This document shows positions 58,701 through 64,000 of a stretch of DNA of 64,000 nt, one piece after another; the stretch's first letter is position 1, and each line of letters begins with the position of its first letter. The stretch is taken from NCBI RefSeq assembly GCF_035920445.1, contig NZ_CP109162.1, positions 1,860,001 to 1,924,000 on the forward strand, written 5' to 3'. This DNA comes from Nocardia sp. NBC_01730 (GTDB lineage Bacteria > Actinomycetota > Actinomycetes > Mycobacteriales > Mycobacteriaceae). The notes below the pieces were generated by a model. That model saw only the letters and a list, made by a program, of their open reading frames with translations. It did no database searches and had not been told where the DNA came from. A program made the translations under genes and the position numbers.

Positions 58701-61700
58701 CTCCTCCCCCACGGCCACCGCCACCATCGCCCCACCGGCAGGCAATTCCCCCATCAACCGACCACGCGCGGCAACCACGCGACACGCATCCGACAACGAC
58801 CACACTCCAGCCACATACGCAGCCGCCAACTCACCGACCGAATGCCCGATCAGCATGTCCGGTACGACACCGAACGACTCCACCAGCCGGAACAACGCCA
58901 CCTCGAACGCAAACAACGCAGGCTGGGTGAACTCCGTCCGATCCAACAACTCCACACCGTCACCCCGCGCGAACATCGCATCCTTCAGCGACCGACCCAA
59001 CAGGGGATCGAACTCCGCACACACCTCATCCAACGCCGCCGCGAACACCTCGAACGAGTCGTACAGGCCCGCGCCCATCCCGCCACGTTGCGCTCCCTGC
59101 CCGGTGAACAGCAACGCCGTCCTACCCGACCCGACAACTGCCTCGACAACACCGGACGACACCACCCCCGCCGCCAAATCGGCAAGACCGGAAAGCAACT
59201 CGCCGCGGTCTGCGCCGACAACCGCGCCCCGACACTCCAGCCGACCACGAAAGTTGGCCAGCGAGTATGCGATGTCCCAGACATCCAGGTCAGGTTTGTC
59301 GATCACCCACTGCCGCAACCGTTGCGCCTGCGCCCGCAAACCCGACTCGGATTTCGCCGATACCAGCAACGGTACGGCCGCGGCGGGGTGAGGTAGGGCT
59401 GTCGGCGCGGGTTGCGGGGTGGGGACTTCCCGGCCTCCGATATCGTCTGCCGGGTTACGGTGTATTACCTGTTGCGGGCTTGACCGCCGGGTGGGTGCCT
59501 GTTCCAGGATGGCGTGGGCGTTGGTGCCGCTGACGCCGAACGACGACACTCCGGCGCGGCGAACACGGCCGTCGGCCGGCCATGGCTGTGGCTCGGTCAA
59601 CAACGCGACATTGCCCGCCAACCAGTCCACATGCGGGCTCGGCTCGTCGATATGCAAGGTCTTCGGTAGCGTTTCGTGCCGCAACGCCTGCACCATTTTG
59701 ATCACCCCGGCCACACCCGCCGCGGCCGCGGTGTGTCCGATATTCGACTTGAGCGACCCGATGTGCAGCGGCCGATCCGGTCGCTCCTGCCCATAGGTGG
59801 CGATCAGTGCCTGCGCCTCGATCGGATCACCCAAAGGCGTTCCGGTGCCGTGCGCCTCCACCGCATCCACATCCGAGGGCTCCAACCCCGCACTGGCCAA
59901 CGCCGCCGCGATCACCCGCTCCTGCGAGGGACCGTTCGGCGCGGTCAAACCATTGCTCGCACCGTCCTGATTGATCGCGGTGCCACGCACGACCGCCAGC
60001 ACGTCGTGGCCGAGACGACGAGCGTCCGACAGCCGTTCGAGCACCAGCATGCCGACGCCCTCGGAGAACGCGACACCGTCGGCCGCGGCGGAGAACGACT
60101 TGCAGCGCCCATCGGGTGACAGACCACGCTGCCGCGCGAATTCGACGGAGAGGAACGGATCGGCATAGACCGTCACGCCGCCCGTCAGCGCCAGCGAGGT
60201 CTCCCCCTGCCGTAGCGCTTGGCAGGCCAGATGCAGCGCGACCAGCGACGACGAGCACGCGGTGTCCACGGTGACGGTAGGCCCTTCCACACCGAAGACA
60301 TACGCCAGCCTGCCGGAGGTCACGCTGCACTGGGAACCGGTGAGCCGGTAACTCTCCAACTCGCCGGCGACCCGGGTGTAGTAGGTCGAGTAGCACGCTC
60401 CGACGAACACCCCGGCATCACTGCCACGCAACGAGACCGGGTCGATACCCGCGTCTTCCAAAGCCTCCCAGGACGCTTCCAGCAACTGACGCTGCTGTGG
60501 TTCCATCGCAGACGCCTCCCGGGGACCGATCCCGAAGAAGCCGGCGTCGAAATCCCCGGCATCATCAAGGAATCCGGCGCGACGGGCATAAACCGTGCCG
60601 GGCTTGTCTGGATCGGGATCGAACAACCGTTCCAGATCCCAACCGCGATCCGACGGATACTCACTGGTCGCATCAATTCCCGACACAAGCAGATCCCAGA
60701 GGTCATTCGGCGACTTCACACCTCCCGGGAACCGGCATCCCATTCCCACGATGGCGATCGGCTCGTCCGCCCGCGCTCGGCGCACCGTCTTGTTGACCGG
60801 TTCGCCGACCGTTTTCGGTTCGATGCGAGACTGCACCAGTTTCGCCACCGCCGCCGCGGTCGGATAGTCGAACACCAGTGTCGACGGCAACTGCACGCCG
60901 GTGGCCTTGGCCAGCCTGTTGCGGAATTCCACGCCACCCAGCGAATCGAAACCGATCTCGTCGAAACGCTGGTCGGGTGGGATGTCGTTGGCCGAGCCGT
61001 GTCCCAGCGCTGCCGCGGCCTGCGTCAGTACCACGTCGAGTACGGCCCCGCCGCGCTGAGCTTGCGGCAGCTGAGCCAGCCGAGCGCCGAACGAGCCCGC
61101 CGCCGAGTCCTGCGCGGACGTGGCGGCGGGCGGCGCCGCGCGCCGCACGAATCCGCGCAATACCGCGGGAGCCGCATCGGGGTCGGATACGCGTCGCAGC
61201 ACGCTGGTGTCGAACCGGATCGGAGCCAGCCGCGCCTCGGCGCCGGTGAGGGCATCGTCGAAAAGACGCACACCGTCGGCATTCTCGAGCGCGCCAAGCC
61301 CCAGCCGACCCAATCGCGCCATCGCCGTACTCCCCAGACCACTGGTCATACCACTGCCCTGGTTCCACGGCCCCCACGCCAACGACACTGCCGGCAACCC
61401 AGCCGCGCGACGCCGCTGTGCCAACGCGTCCAGGAAACCGTTCGCCGCCGCATAGTTACCCTGGCCGGCCGACCCGAGCACTCCAGCGATCGATGAGAAC
61501 ACCACGAACGCCGACAAGTTCCGGTCCCGGGTCAGCTGGTCCAAGTGCCACGCGCCGTCGACCTTCGGCGCCAACACCCGATCCACCTGCGCACCGGTCA
61601 GCGTCTCGATGGTGCCGTCGTCGAGAACCCCCGCGGTGTGCACCACAGCGGTCAATTCACCATCGGCTTCGATGGTGTCCAACAGCTTCCGCACCGCGTC

Positions 61701-64000
61701 GCCGTCAGCGACATCGCAGGCAACAACCTGGGCGTCGGCACCCGCTCGCGTTAGCTCGGCGACCAACTCGACGGCACCCGCAGCTTCCGGTCCCCGCCGC
61801 GACGACAGCACCAACCGGCGCACACCATGCTCGGCGACGAGATGGCGGGCGAACAACGCACCCAGGCCGCCCGTACCACCGGTGATCAGCACCGTCCCAT
61901 CCCCCAACCCCAGATAAAGCTTGTCCCCGTGGTCTTTTGGCCGGGAGCGCTCCGAAGCAGGCCGTGGCACGGTGCGCTCCGACACAGATGCGGGTGCACG
62001 CCTCAACCGCGGAACCAGGATCTCCGCAGCACGCACCGCAACCTGCGACTCGCCCGACCGCAGCACGACCGCTATCCGATCGACATCCAACGGCGCGGCC
62101 GGATCCTCATCGACAAGAACGAACCGCCCCGGATTCTCCGACTGCGCACTGCGCACCAACCCCCACACCGCAGCCGCGGCCACATCCACAACCTCCCCGG
62201 CCAACCCCGCGCCGCCCGTGGTCACCACCACCAGCCGGACATCGAACAGACGTTCTTCGGCAAGCCAGGACTTCAGCGTGCCCAACGTGGCGTGCACCCA
62301 CGCCCGCACCACTGCCGGGTCATCGTCGGCCTGACCACTCACACGCCAGACGAGGACATCCGGAATACCGTCGGCCGCACCAACATCGGAAACCCGCGCA
62401 TAAGAGTCCTCGACCCCCGACACCGTCGTATCCGCTAGCACTGCAATGCGGGGTGCGGGCTGAGCGGCCCCCGCAACCGATTCCGCGGTCGGCTCCCAAC
62501 CAACCTGATACAAGGCGGCCCCGTCAGCGGACAGGCTGCGCCGGAATTCCTCGACCTCATACGGACGCAGCAGCACCTCATCGACGGACAGGATCGGGTT
62601 GCCGGCCAGATCAACAGCCGCGACGGCCACGGTATCCACTCCGGTCTTGACCGCGATGACCCGAAGCGACGTCACCTCCGCAAGCCGCAGACCCTGCCCG
62701 CCGTCAAACACCGGCTTGTGAAAACGCGCACCACCCCACCGGAACAGCAACCAACCGGTATTCGCCTCGGGATCCATCTGGCGGAAAAACAGCTGGGAGA
62801 GCCCCGCGTGCACCACCAGCTCCATCAAAGCCGGATGCAGATCATGGCGCCCCCACTCCGGCACCGCGTCGGTGTCCAACGCGACCTCCGAGAACACCGT
62901 GTCGCCACGTCGCCACACGGCATGCACCCCGATGAATGCCGGACCGTACTGCAGCCCGGTGTCCATCGTGATCTGCTCGGCGAGCGCGGTGTCGGCCACA
63001 TCTACGAGTTCGGCATCGACCGGCGGCCAGTCCTCGTCCCGCAACCGCGACAACAACACCGAATCCCCAGCCCACCGCGCCGCCAGCGCTCCGGTCGCGT
63101 AACACGCCCATTCTGCTTCTGCGTCGGACGACTTCCGGTAAAAGCACTCGAATGTACGTCGCCCGGACTCGTCCGCGGCCTGCACCAGCACCTGCAGCTC
63201 GACCTCGTCGTCACCGGGCCGGATCGGCGACTGCACAATGACTTCCTCAACCACCGCACAGCCGATCCGGCCGCCCGCGACGAGGAGAAATTCAAGCAAT
63301 AGGACCCCCGGCACCACCACCACACCGTGGGCCATGTGATCAGCGATCCACGGATGGGTACGCACCGAGAACCGACCGGTGAACAACCACTCGTCGGTCC
63401 CCGCCAAACCGACCACACCCGTCAGAATCGGATGATCCGTCAACGACTGCGACACCGAGGAGTCACTGCCGGGCTGCAACCAGAACCGCCGACGCTGGAA
63501 CGCATACGTCGGCAACGCAACCCGACGCACCCCACGTCCGGCGAACAGCACAGGCCAGTCCACCCGCACACCCGCGACATGAACCTGCGCCAACGACGTG
63601 ACGAACTGCGCCACCTCATCGGTGCAACGCCGAGAAAACGTCGCCACCGACGAAACCGACTCGACCTCCGGGTTCTGCGCCAAACACTCGCTAGCCATCG
63701 CGGCCAACACTGCATCCGGACCCACCTCGACAAACCGCCGCACACCCTCGTCGACGAGAGCGTCCACACCCGGTGCAAACCGCACACAACCCCGCACCTG
63801 CCGCACCCAATACTCCGGATCCGTCACCACATGACCGGCAAGCTCACCGGACTCGTTCGACACGATGGAAAATTTCGGTGACCGGTAGGCGATACCTCGA
63901 GCTACCGAACCGAATTCGGTCAGCATCGGATCCATCCGCGCCGAATGAAAGGCGTGACTGACCCGCAGTCGATTCGTCTTGACTCCAGTTGCCGAGAGCT
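49734..64000 (-). CDS. Modular type I polyketide synthase, 5' end beyond the window
   Basis: One frame of more than 4,750 codons crosses the right window edge within an AT domain. Domain order is AT(part)-DH-KR-ACP, then KS-AT-DH-KR-ACP twice, then a docking segment and stop. Every AT carries the HAFH motif typical of malonyl-CoA loading, and the active-site GHSxGE is present where visible. KS domains have Cys in DTACSSS plus HGTGT and NIGHT. ACPs carry the GFDSLG serine. KRs have LDD, LAD or VDD, B-type motifs. There is no thioesterase, so the chain passes to another protein. The product segment would be polyene-like. Confidence 0.96.
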   Translation of the reverse strand, partial: LSATGVKTNRLRVSHAFHSARMDPMLTEFGSVARGIAYRSPKFSIVSNESGELAGHVVTDPEYWVRQVRGCVRFAPGVDALVDEGVRRFVEVGPDAVLAAMASECLAQNPEVESVSSVATFSRRCTDEVAQFVTSLAQVHVAGVRVDWPVLFAGRGVRRVALPTYAFQRRRFWLQPGSDSSVSQSLTDHPILTGVVGLAGTDEWLFTGRFSVRTHPWIADHMAHGVVVVPGVLLLEFLLVAGGRIGCAVVEEVIVQSPIRPGDDEVELQVLVQAADESGRRTFECFYRKSSDAEAEWACYATGALAARWAGDSVLLSRLRDEDWPPVDAELVDVADTALAEQITMDTGLQYGPAFIGVHAVWRRGDTVFSEVALDTDAVPEWGRHDLHPALMELVVHAGLSQLFFRQMDPEANTGWLLFRWGGARFHKPVFDGGQGLRLAEVTSLRVIAVKTGVDTVAVAAVDLAGNPILSVDEVLLRPYEVEEFRRSLSADGAALYQVGWEPTAESVAGAAQPAPRIAVLADTTVSGVEDSYARVSDVGAADGIPDVLVWRVSGQADDDPAVVRAWVHATLGTLKSWLAEERLFDVRLVVVTTGGAGLAGEVVDVAAAAVWGLVRSAQSENPGRFVLVDEDPAAPLDVDRIAVVLRSGESQVAVRAAEILVPRLRRAPASVSERTVPRPASERSRPKDHGDKLYLGLGDGTVLITGGTGGLGALFARHLVAEHGVRRLVLSSRRGPEAAGAVELVAELTRAGADAQVVACDVADGDAVRKLLDTIEADGELTAVVHTAGVLDDGTIETLTGAQVDRVLAPKVDGAWHLDQLTRDRNLSAFVVFSSIAGVLGSAGQGNYAAANGFLDALAQRRRAAGLPAVSLAWGPWNQGSGMTSGLGSTAMARLGRLGLGALENADGVRLFDDALTGAEARLAPIRFDTSVLRRVSDPDAAPAVLRGFVRRAAPPAATSAQDSAAGSFGARLAQLPQAQRGGAVLDVVLTQAAAALGHGSANDIPPDQRFDEIGFDSLGGVEFRNRLAKATGVQLPSTLVFDYPTAAAVAKLVQSRIEPKTVGEPVNKTVRRARADEPIAIVGMGCRFPGGVKSPNDLWDLLVSGIDATSEYPSDRGWDLERLFDPDPDKPGTVYARRAGFLDDAGDFDAGFFGIGPREASAMEPQQRQLLEASWEALEDAGIDPVSLRGSDAGVFVGACYSTYYTRVAGELESYRLTGSQCSVTSGRLAYVFGVEGPTVTVDTACSSSLVALHLACQALRQGETSLALTGGVTVYADPFLSVEFARQRGLSPDGRCKSFSAAADGVAFSEGVGMLVLERLSDARRLGHDVLAVVRGTAINQDGASNGLTAPNGPSQERVIAAALASAGLEPSDVDAVEAHGTGTPLGDPIEAQALIATYGQERPDRPLHIGSLKSNIGHTAAAAGVAGVIKMVQALRHETLPKTLHIDEPSPHVDWLAGNVALLTEPQPWPADGRVRRAGVSSFGVSGTNAHAILEQAPTRRSSPQQVIHRNPADDIGGREVPTPQPAPTALPHPAAAVPLLVSAKSESGLRAQAQRLRQWVIDKPDLDVWDIAYSLANFRGRLECRGAVVGADRGELLSGLADLAAGVVSSGVVEAVVGSGRTALLFTGQGAQRGGMGAGLYDSFEVFAAALDEVCAEFDPLLGRSLKDAMFARGDGVELLDRTEFTQPALFAFEVALFRLVESFGVVPDMLIGHSVGELAAAYVAGVWSLSDACRVVAARGRLMGELPAGGAMVAVAVGEEDAAELVSGYGDRLSIAAVNGPSSVVLSGDGDAVEEVERRAAAEGYRTTRLRVGHAFHSARMDAMLAEFRSVAEDVTYHLPNVPVVSNIDSAVMGVELTDPGYWVEQVRGCVRFASGIDTLVDAGVRRFVEIGPDAVLSAMTRQCLAQTPDVEARSTVITPARRSTDEPTQLVSALTHAHAAGIDVDWKPLFGNRTVSRVPLPTYTFQHQRYWLQPASETPSPSRHPVLTEEVRVAGKDEWLFTGPLSVASYPWIADHTVFGAILLPGAGFVELALAVGARLGIEVIDELVLEAPLRLDDRTEVDVQVGVDEPDDDGRRRFNVASRVIGEHSDSGSGITHARGILAPSAVSAAPAHDRVDRPQACPGVPLPGDDVTFGDSMYGRLAARGLDYGPAFRGVNRLWRDGGGDVLADVRLPAEGGADAGRFRIHPVLLDSALHAAVEELAVDFAADQAPLPFSFTGVRLYRPGVTAVQARIRRSEAASGMGVRPEAAAESSYEGHANAALQHGGGIRLELGDDTGALVLTVELLQARPVDSKALHDGRFARHHRLYDVQWSPLDGIDAQSPRSIASRGTDSRRIVVVGSTRADEPAPECSRPKDQWDKLYPGFAESYPNMTALGEAAGDDVPDVLVWFADNVAEESSALSADAVHRRVHMVLATVRSWLSLPAADARLVVVTRNGAGLPGEDPDLAAAATWGLLRSAQSEYPGRIVLVDSDGDVTPELVSAVLDSGEGQLAVRAGALSAPRLTRRGGVARSAVVLGSGAVLITGGTSGLGALVARHLAVAHGVRDLVLVSRRGERAESVGELVVELAELGVRARVVACDVSDRAAVAAMLDGLSDGPALTAVVHAAGVLADGTVETLTPEQVDRALAPKVDAALNLHELTLDRDLSAFVMFSSIAAVLGSAGQGNYAAANSVLDALARRRVNAGLPAVSVAWGPWSQDSGMMAGLGSVGVDRLSRMGFRPLAEADGLALFDVVGGADVPFVAAVDFDVAALSVQARAGLLPPLLQSSTPAPRRADSADDLTRRLASVPPDKHDAVVVDFVRDQIAAVLGHASGELIDAEKPFSDLGFDSLGAVEFRNRLTKATGLQLPSTLAFDYPTAAAMARYLRSRVDGANKNPVQSRRRVHTDEPIAIVGMACRYPGGVESPDELWNLVLSGTDAISGFPSDRGWDLNRLIHPNPENPGTSYAREGGFLTNAADFDAGFFGIGPREAIAMDPQQRLLLEVSWEALEHAGIDPTSLRGSNTGVYTGVMYQDYEAVTRKGGSEVEGYVATGAAGSVVSGRVAYALGLEGPAMTVDTACSSSLVALHVACRALRQGESSLALVGGATVMATPMVFVEFSRQRGLAPDGRCKAFSAAADGVAWSEGAAVLVVERLSDARRLGHNVLAVVRGSAVNQDGASNGLTAPNGPSQERVIASALADAGLRPADVDAVEAHGTGTALGDPIEAQALIAAYGQDRPDRPLRIGALKSNIGHTQAASGVGGVIKMVQALQHEMLPKTLHVDALSPHVDWSAGSVRVLTEADPWPAGGTVRRVGVSSFGISGTNAHVILEEAPTAPSAQFVSEYGSGEPAAVGLDIDIAVVPWVVSAKSEEALRGQADRLRAWLADRADVDLWAVARSLLDSRALLDRQGVVIGRDRQELLAGLEALANSSRGPAFPDASSPGQAALVVDGVAGSGKTVFLFTGQGAQRVGMGAGLYEAFPAFAAVLDEVCGEFDRHRDKAHPSPDHHPSRSSAPSLKEVMFTDVEGVLDRTEWTQPALFAFEVAMFRLLESFGLAPDVLAGHSIGELAAAYVAGVWSLEDACALVAARGRLMGGLPDGGAMLAVAVAETEVVEVIAEYDGRVSIAAVNGPESVVISGDAEVVDKVERTLSAQHRKTTRLRVSHAFHSVLMEPMLDEFRSVAQRLTYREPLLPIVSNVSGEQAGDEVCDPEYWVAQVRGCVRFAPGVDTLVEAGVRRFVEVGPDAVLAAMTRECLAEHADRQAKSTVVASSRRSIDESVQFVMCLAQAHTVGLPVDLRPLFAGRAMDRVALPTYAFEHRRYWLQPPSGVVTGTFGHPLLANAVPLAGKDEWLFTGRFSVRTHPWIADHAVFGSVLLPGTAFAELALSAGARLHVGVIEELLLETPLLLVGDAEVDLQLSVAAPDGEGRRTFAIYSHPAADGDSADEYPWVLHAGGVLTAAADIAPIWSERTWPPPGAEPSNDPSFYDRLAQRGFEYGPAFQGVTAMWTRDEQIFAEVSLDESASGSASAFGIHPALLDGCLHVAIDRLTDDLAAGQLLLPFSFAGVRLWRSPVGAVRARVVPDGSGSVGIDVVDDTGSIVLTIDAVTARPVDVEALNVASKTRRSSPLHLRWVSSELPTPTSVGVMATLGSARVAGVDQHYSDVAELAAAEEVPDLIVWSLADDLAVVDAVDGDGRIGDALSGGRAAAIRASVHAVWEILRSWLSSERLEDSRLVVATRRATGVAGESVDLAAAAVAGMVRTAQSEHPGRIVLLDHEGILDADVVRSAIESNQGQMAVRDSRMFVPRLSGGVPTEEPQSSDQGAMFGNGTVLITGGTSGLGAVMARHLVAVHGVEHLLLVSRRGEAAAGVAELVAELTDMGAEIRVAACDVGDRTSVAAVLSSIGAEYPLTAVIHSAGVVDDATLEKLTAEQIDRVLAPKVDGALNLDDLTRGHDLAAFIMFSSVASTFGAPGQGNYAAANSFLDGLAGARRAQGLPGLSVAWGPWHQEAGMTGNLARASLARLERLGIKVIGDDDGVALLDAAIVANEPVAVCAEFDKPMLAAHARAGLLPEVLSSLVPARARRAASGIAAGGKLAGRLAAAREDERDAVILGFVREHVAAVLGHPSAAAVEPGAPFDKLGFDSLGGVELRNRLAEATGMKLPSSLVFNYPTTTAVAKYLRSRWESTATVSMVDDQIDSLRRLLATTSSADEKDRLIERIRSTLADAVAERESPTHSVRVAVEAAASPDELFALIDRQITTK
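49737..49964 (-). other. C-terminal docking segment of the PKS
   Basis: After the last ACP come helical stretches ([20 protein letters not shown], then [18 protein letters not shown]) and a short end helix ([13 protein letters not shown]). This is the layout of class 1 C-terminal docking domains: dimerising helices plus a docking helix that binds the N-terminus of the next PKS protein. Confidence 0.8.
49965..55312 (-). other. PKS module n+2: KS-AT-DH-KR-ACP
   Basis: KS covers about 55312-54045 (active Cys near 54790). AT covers about 53655-52760, with GHSIGE near 53335 and HAFH near 53030. DH has [10 protein letters not shown] near 52410 and [10 protein letters not shown] near 51915. KR has GGTSGLG near 51020, VDD near 50770 and GNYAAAN near 50598. 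ACP serine is near 50092. The AT carries a 15-20 residue insertion (about 53475-53550) absent from the preceding AT. Predicted to add a malonyl unit ending as a double bond. Confidence 0.9.
55350..60768 (-). other. PKS module n+1: KS-AT-DH-KR-ACP
   Basis: KS spans about 60768-59500 (active Cys near 60255, HGTGTPLGD near 59845). AT covers about 59125-58250, with GHSVGE near 58845 and HAFH near 58535. DH has [10 protein letters not shown] near 57920 and the normal Asp in [10 protein letters not shown] near 57405. KR has GGTSGLG near 56395, LADG near 56140 and GNYAAAN near 55968. ACP serine is near 55483. All domains look active, predicting addition of a two-carbon unit with a double bond. Confidence 0.9.
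56881..56926 (-). repeat. In-frame repeated insert, copy 2 (module n+1 structural KR)
   Basis: A 46-base segment encoding [13 protein letters not shown] within the structural KR subdomain. It shares AAGCTTGTCCC and TCTTTTGGCCG blocks with copy 1 at 61908. The host reading frame is kept. Confidence 0.75.
60815..64000 (-). other. PKS module n (partial): AT-DH-KR-ACP
   Basis: The AT C-terminal part has the malonyl-type HAFH at 63945-63956. The DH has [10 protein letters not shown] (about 63310-63345), but the second catalytic motif reads [10 protein letters not shown] (about 62805-62835), with Glu in place of the expected Asp. The KR Rossmann motif GGTGGLG is near 61870-61915, LDD near 61620, and the catalytic Tyr in GNYAAAN near 61450. 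ACP serine is near 60945. If DH is inactive, this extension leaves a hydroxyl instead of a double bond. Confidence 0.88.
61908..61953 (-). repeat. In-frame repeated insert, copy 1 (module n KR)
   Basis: A 46-base segment encoding [13 protein letters not shown] just before the KR Rossmann strand. It is about 85 percent identical by eye to 56881-56926, which lies at a non-equivalent place in the next module. Confidence 0.75.

Overview
This window looks like a chromosome segment of a mycolic-acid-bearing, high-GC actinobacterium, most likely Nocardia or a close relative. The reasons are very high third-position GC, frequent GTG starts, an antigen-85-type mycolyltransferase, a WS/DGAT wax ester/triacylglycerol synthase, an Acg-type nitroreductase, tandem universal stress proteins, a TioE-type regulator and a large modular type I PKS. 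I saw no rRNA, tRNA or CRISPR array.

Region 1 (1-15.8 kb) resembles the mycobacterial DosR dormancy regulon. It holds a P-type cation ATPase (cut by the left edge), PfkB, a WS/DGAT acyltransferase, an Acg-like nitroreductase, and an operon of acetyl-CoA synthetase, 2-oxoacid dehydrogenase E1alpha, E1beta and E2, and an acyl carrier protein. It continues with two DUF2267 proteins flanking a flavodoxin, and a two-domain universal stress protein. Six near-identical short sites (GGSCNNWGGTCCC type) lie in front of these transcription units. This suggests one shared redox/hypoxia regulator that couples acetyl-CoA supply to lipid storage.

Region 2 (16-25 kb) begins with an intact orphan ABBA aromatic prenyltransferase. 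It is followed by a decaying catabolic locus: glutamate-type binding protein and peptide-type ABC ATPase remnants, a truncated class III aminotransferase, an intact 970-residue FAD/Fe-S oxidoreductase, a frameshifted succinate-semialdehyde dehydrogenase, and an intact GntR regulator with a perfect palindromic operator. A RidA-like remnant lies further right.

Region 3 (25-32.3 kb) has a tightly coupled minus-strand operon of glycosyltransferase, PMP/Fe-S sugar 3-dehydratase and 4-ketoreductase (deoxysugar tailoring). An alpha/beta hydrolase with an altered nucleophile elbow and a MarR-MFS efflux pair follow.

Region 4 (32.6-49.7 kb) is a patchwork. Intact genes are a LigA-type ligase, a hemerythrin protein near an 11-copy heptamer repeat, a GDPD-like protein, a methyltransferase, a HEAT protein overlapping a MerR-HEAT fusion, an Ag85-like enzyme, a DJ-1/PfpI protein, an amino-acid permease, a TioE regulator and an Imm-5-like protein. 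Between them are fragments of tyrosine recombinases, a Tn3-type transposase, an IS481-type transposase and an alcohol dehydrogenase, pointing to repeated recombination.

Region 5 (49.7-64 kb) is one minus-strand PKS reading frame that runs off the right edge. It contains one partial and two complete modules, each malonyl-AT/DH/KR/ACP, then a C-terminal docking segment and no thioesterase. Successive DH-KR modules predict a conjugated polyene chain. The sugar operon and prenyltransferase are possible, unproven tailoring partners.
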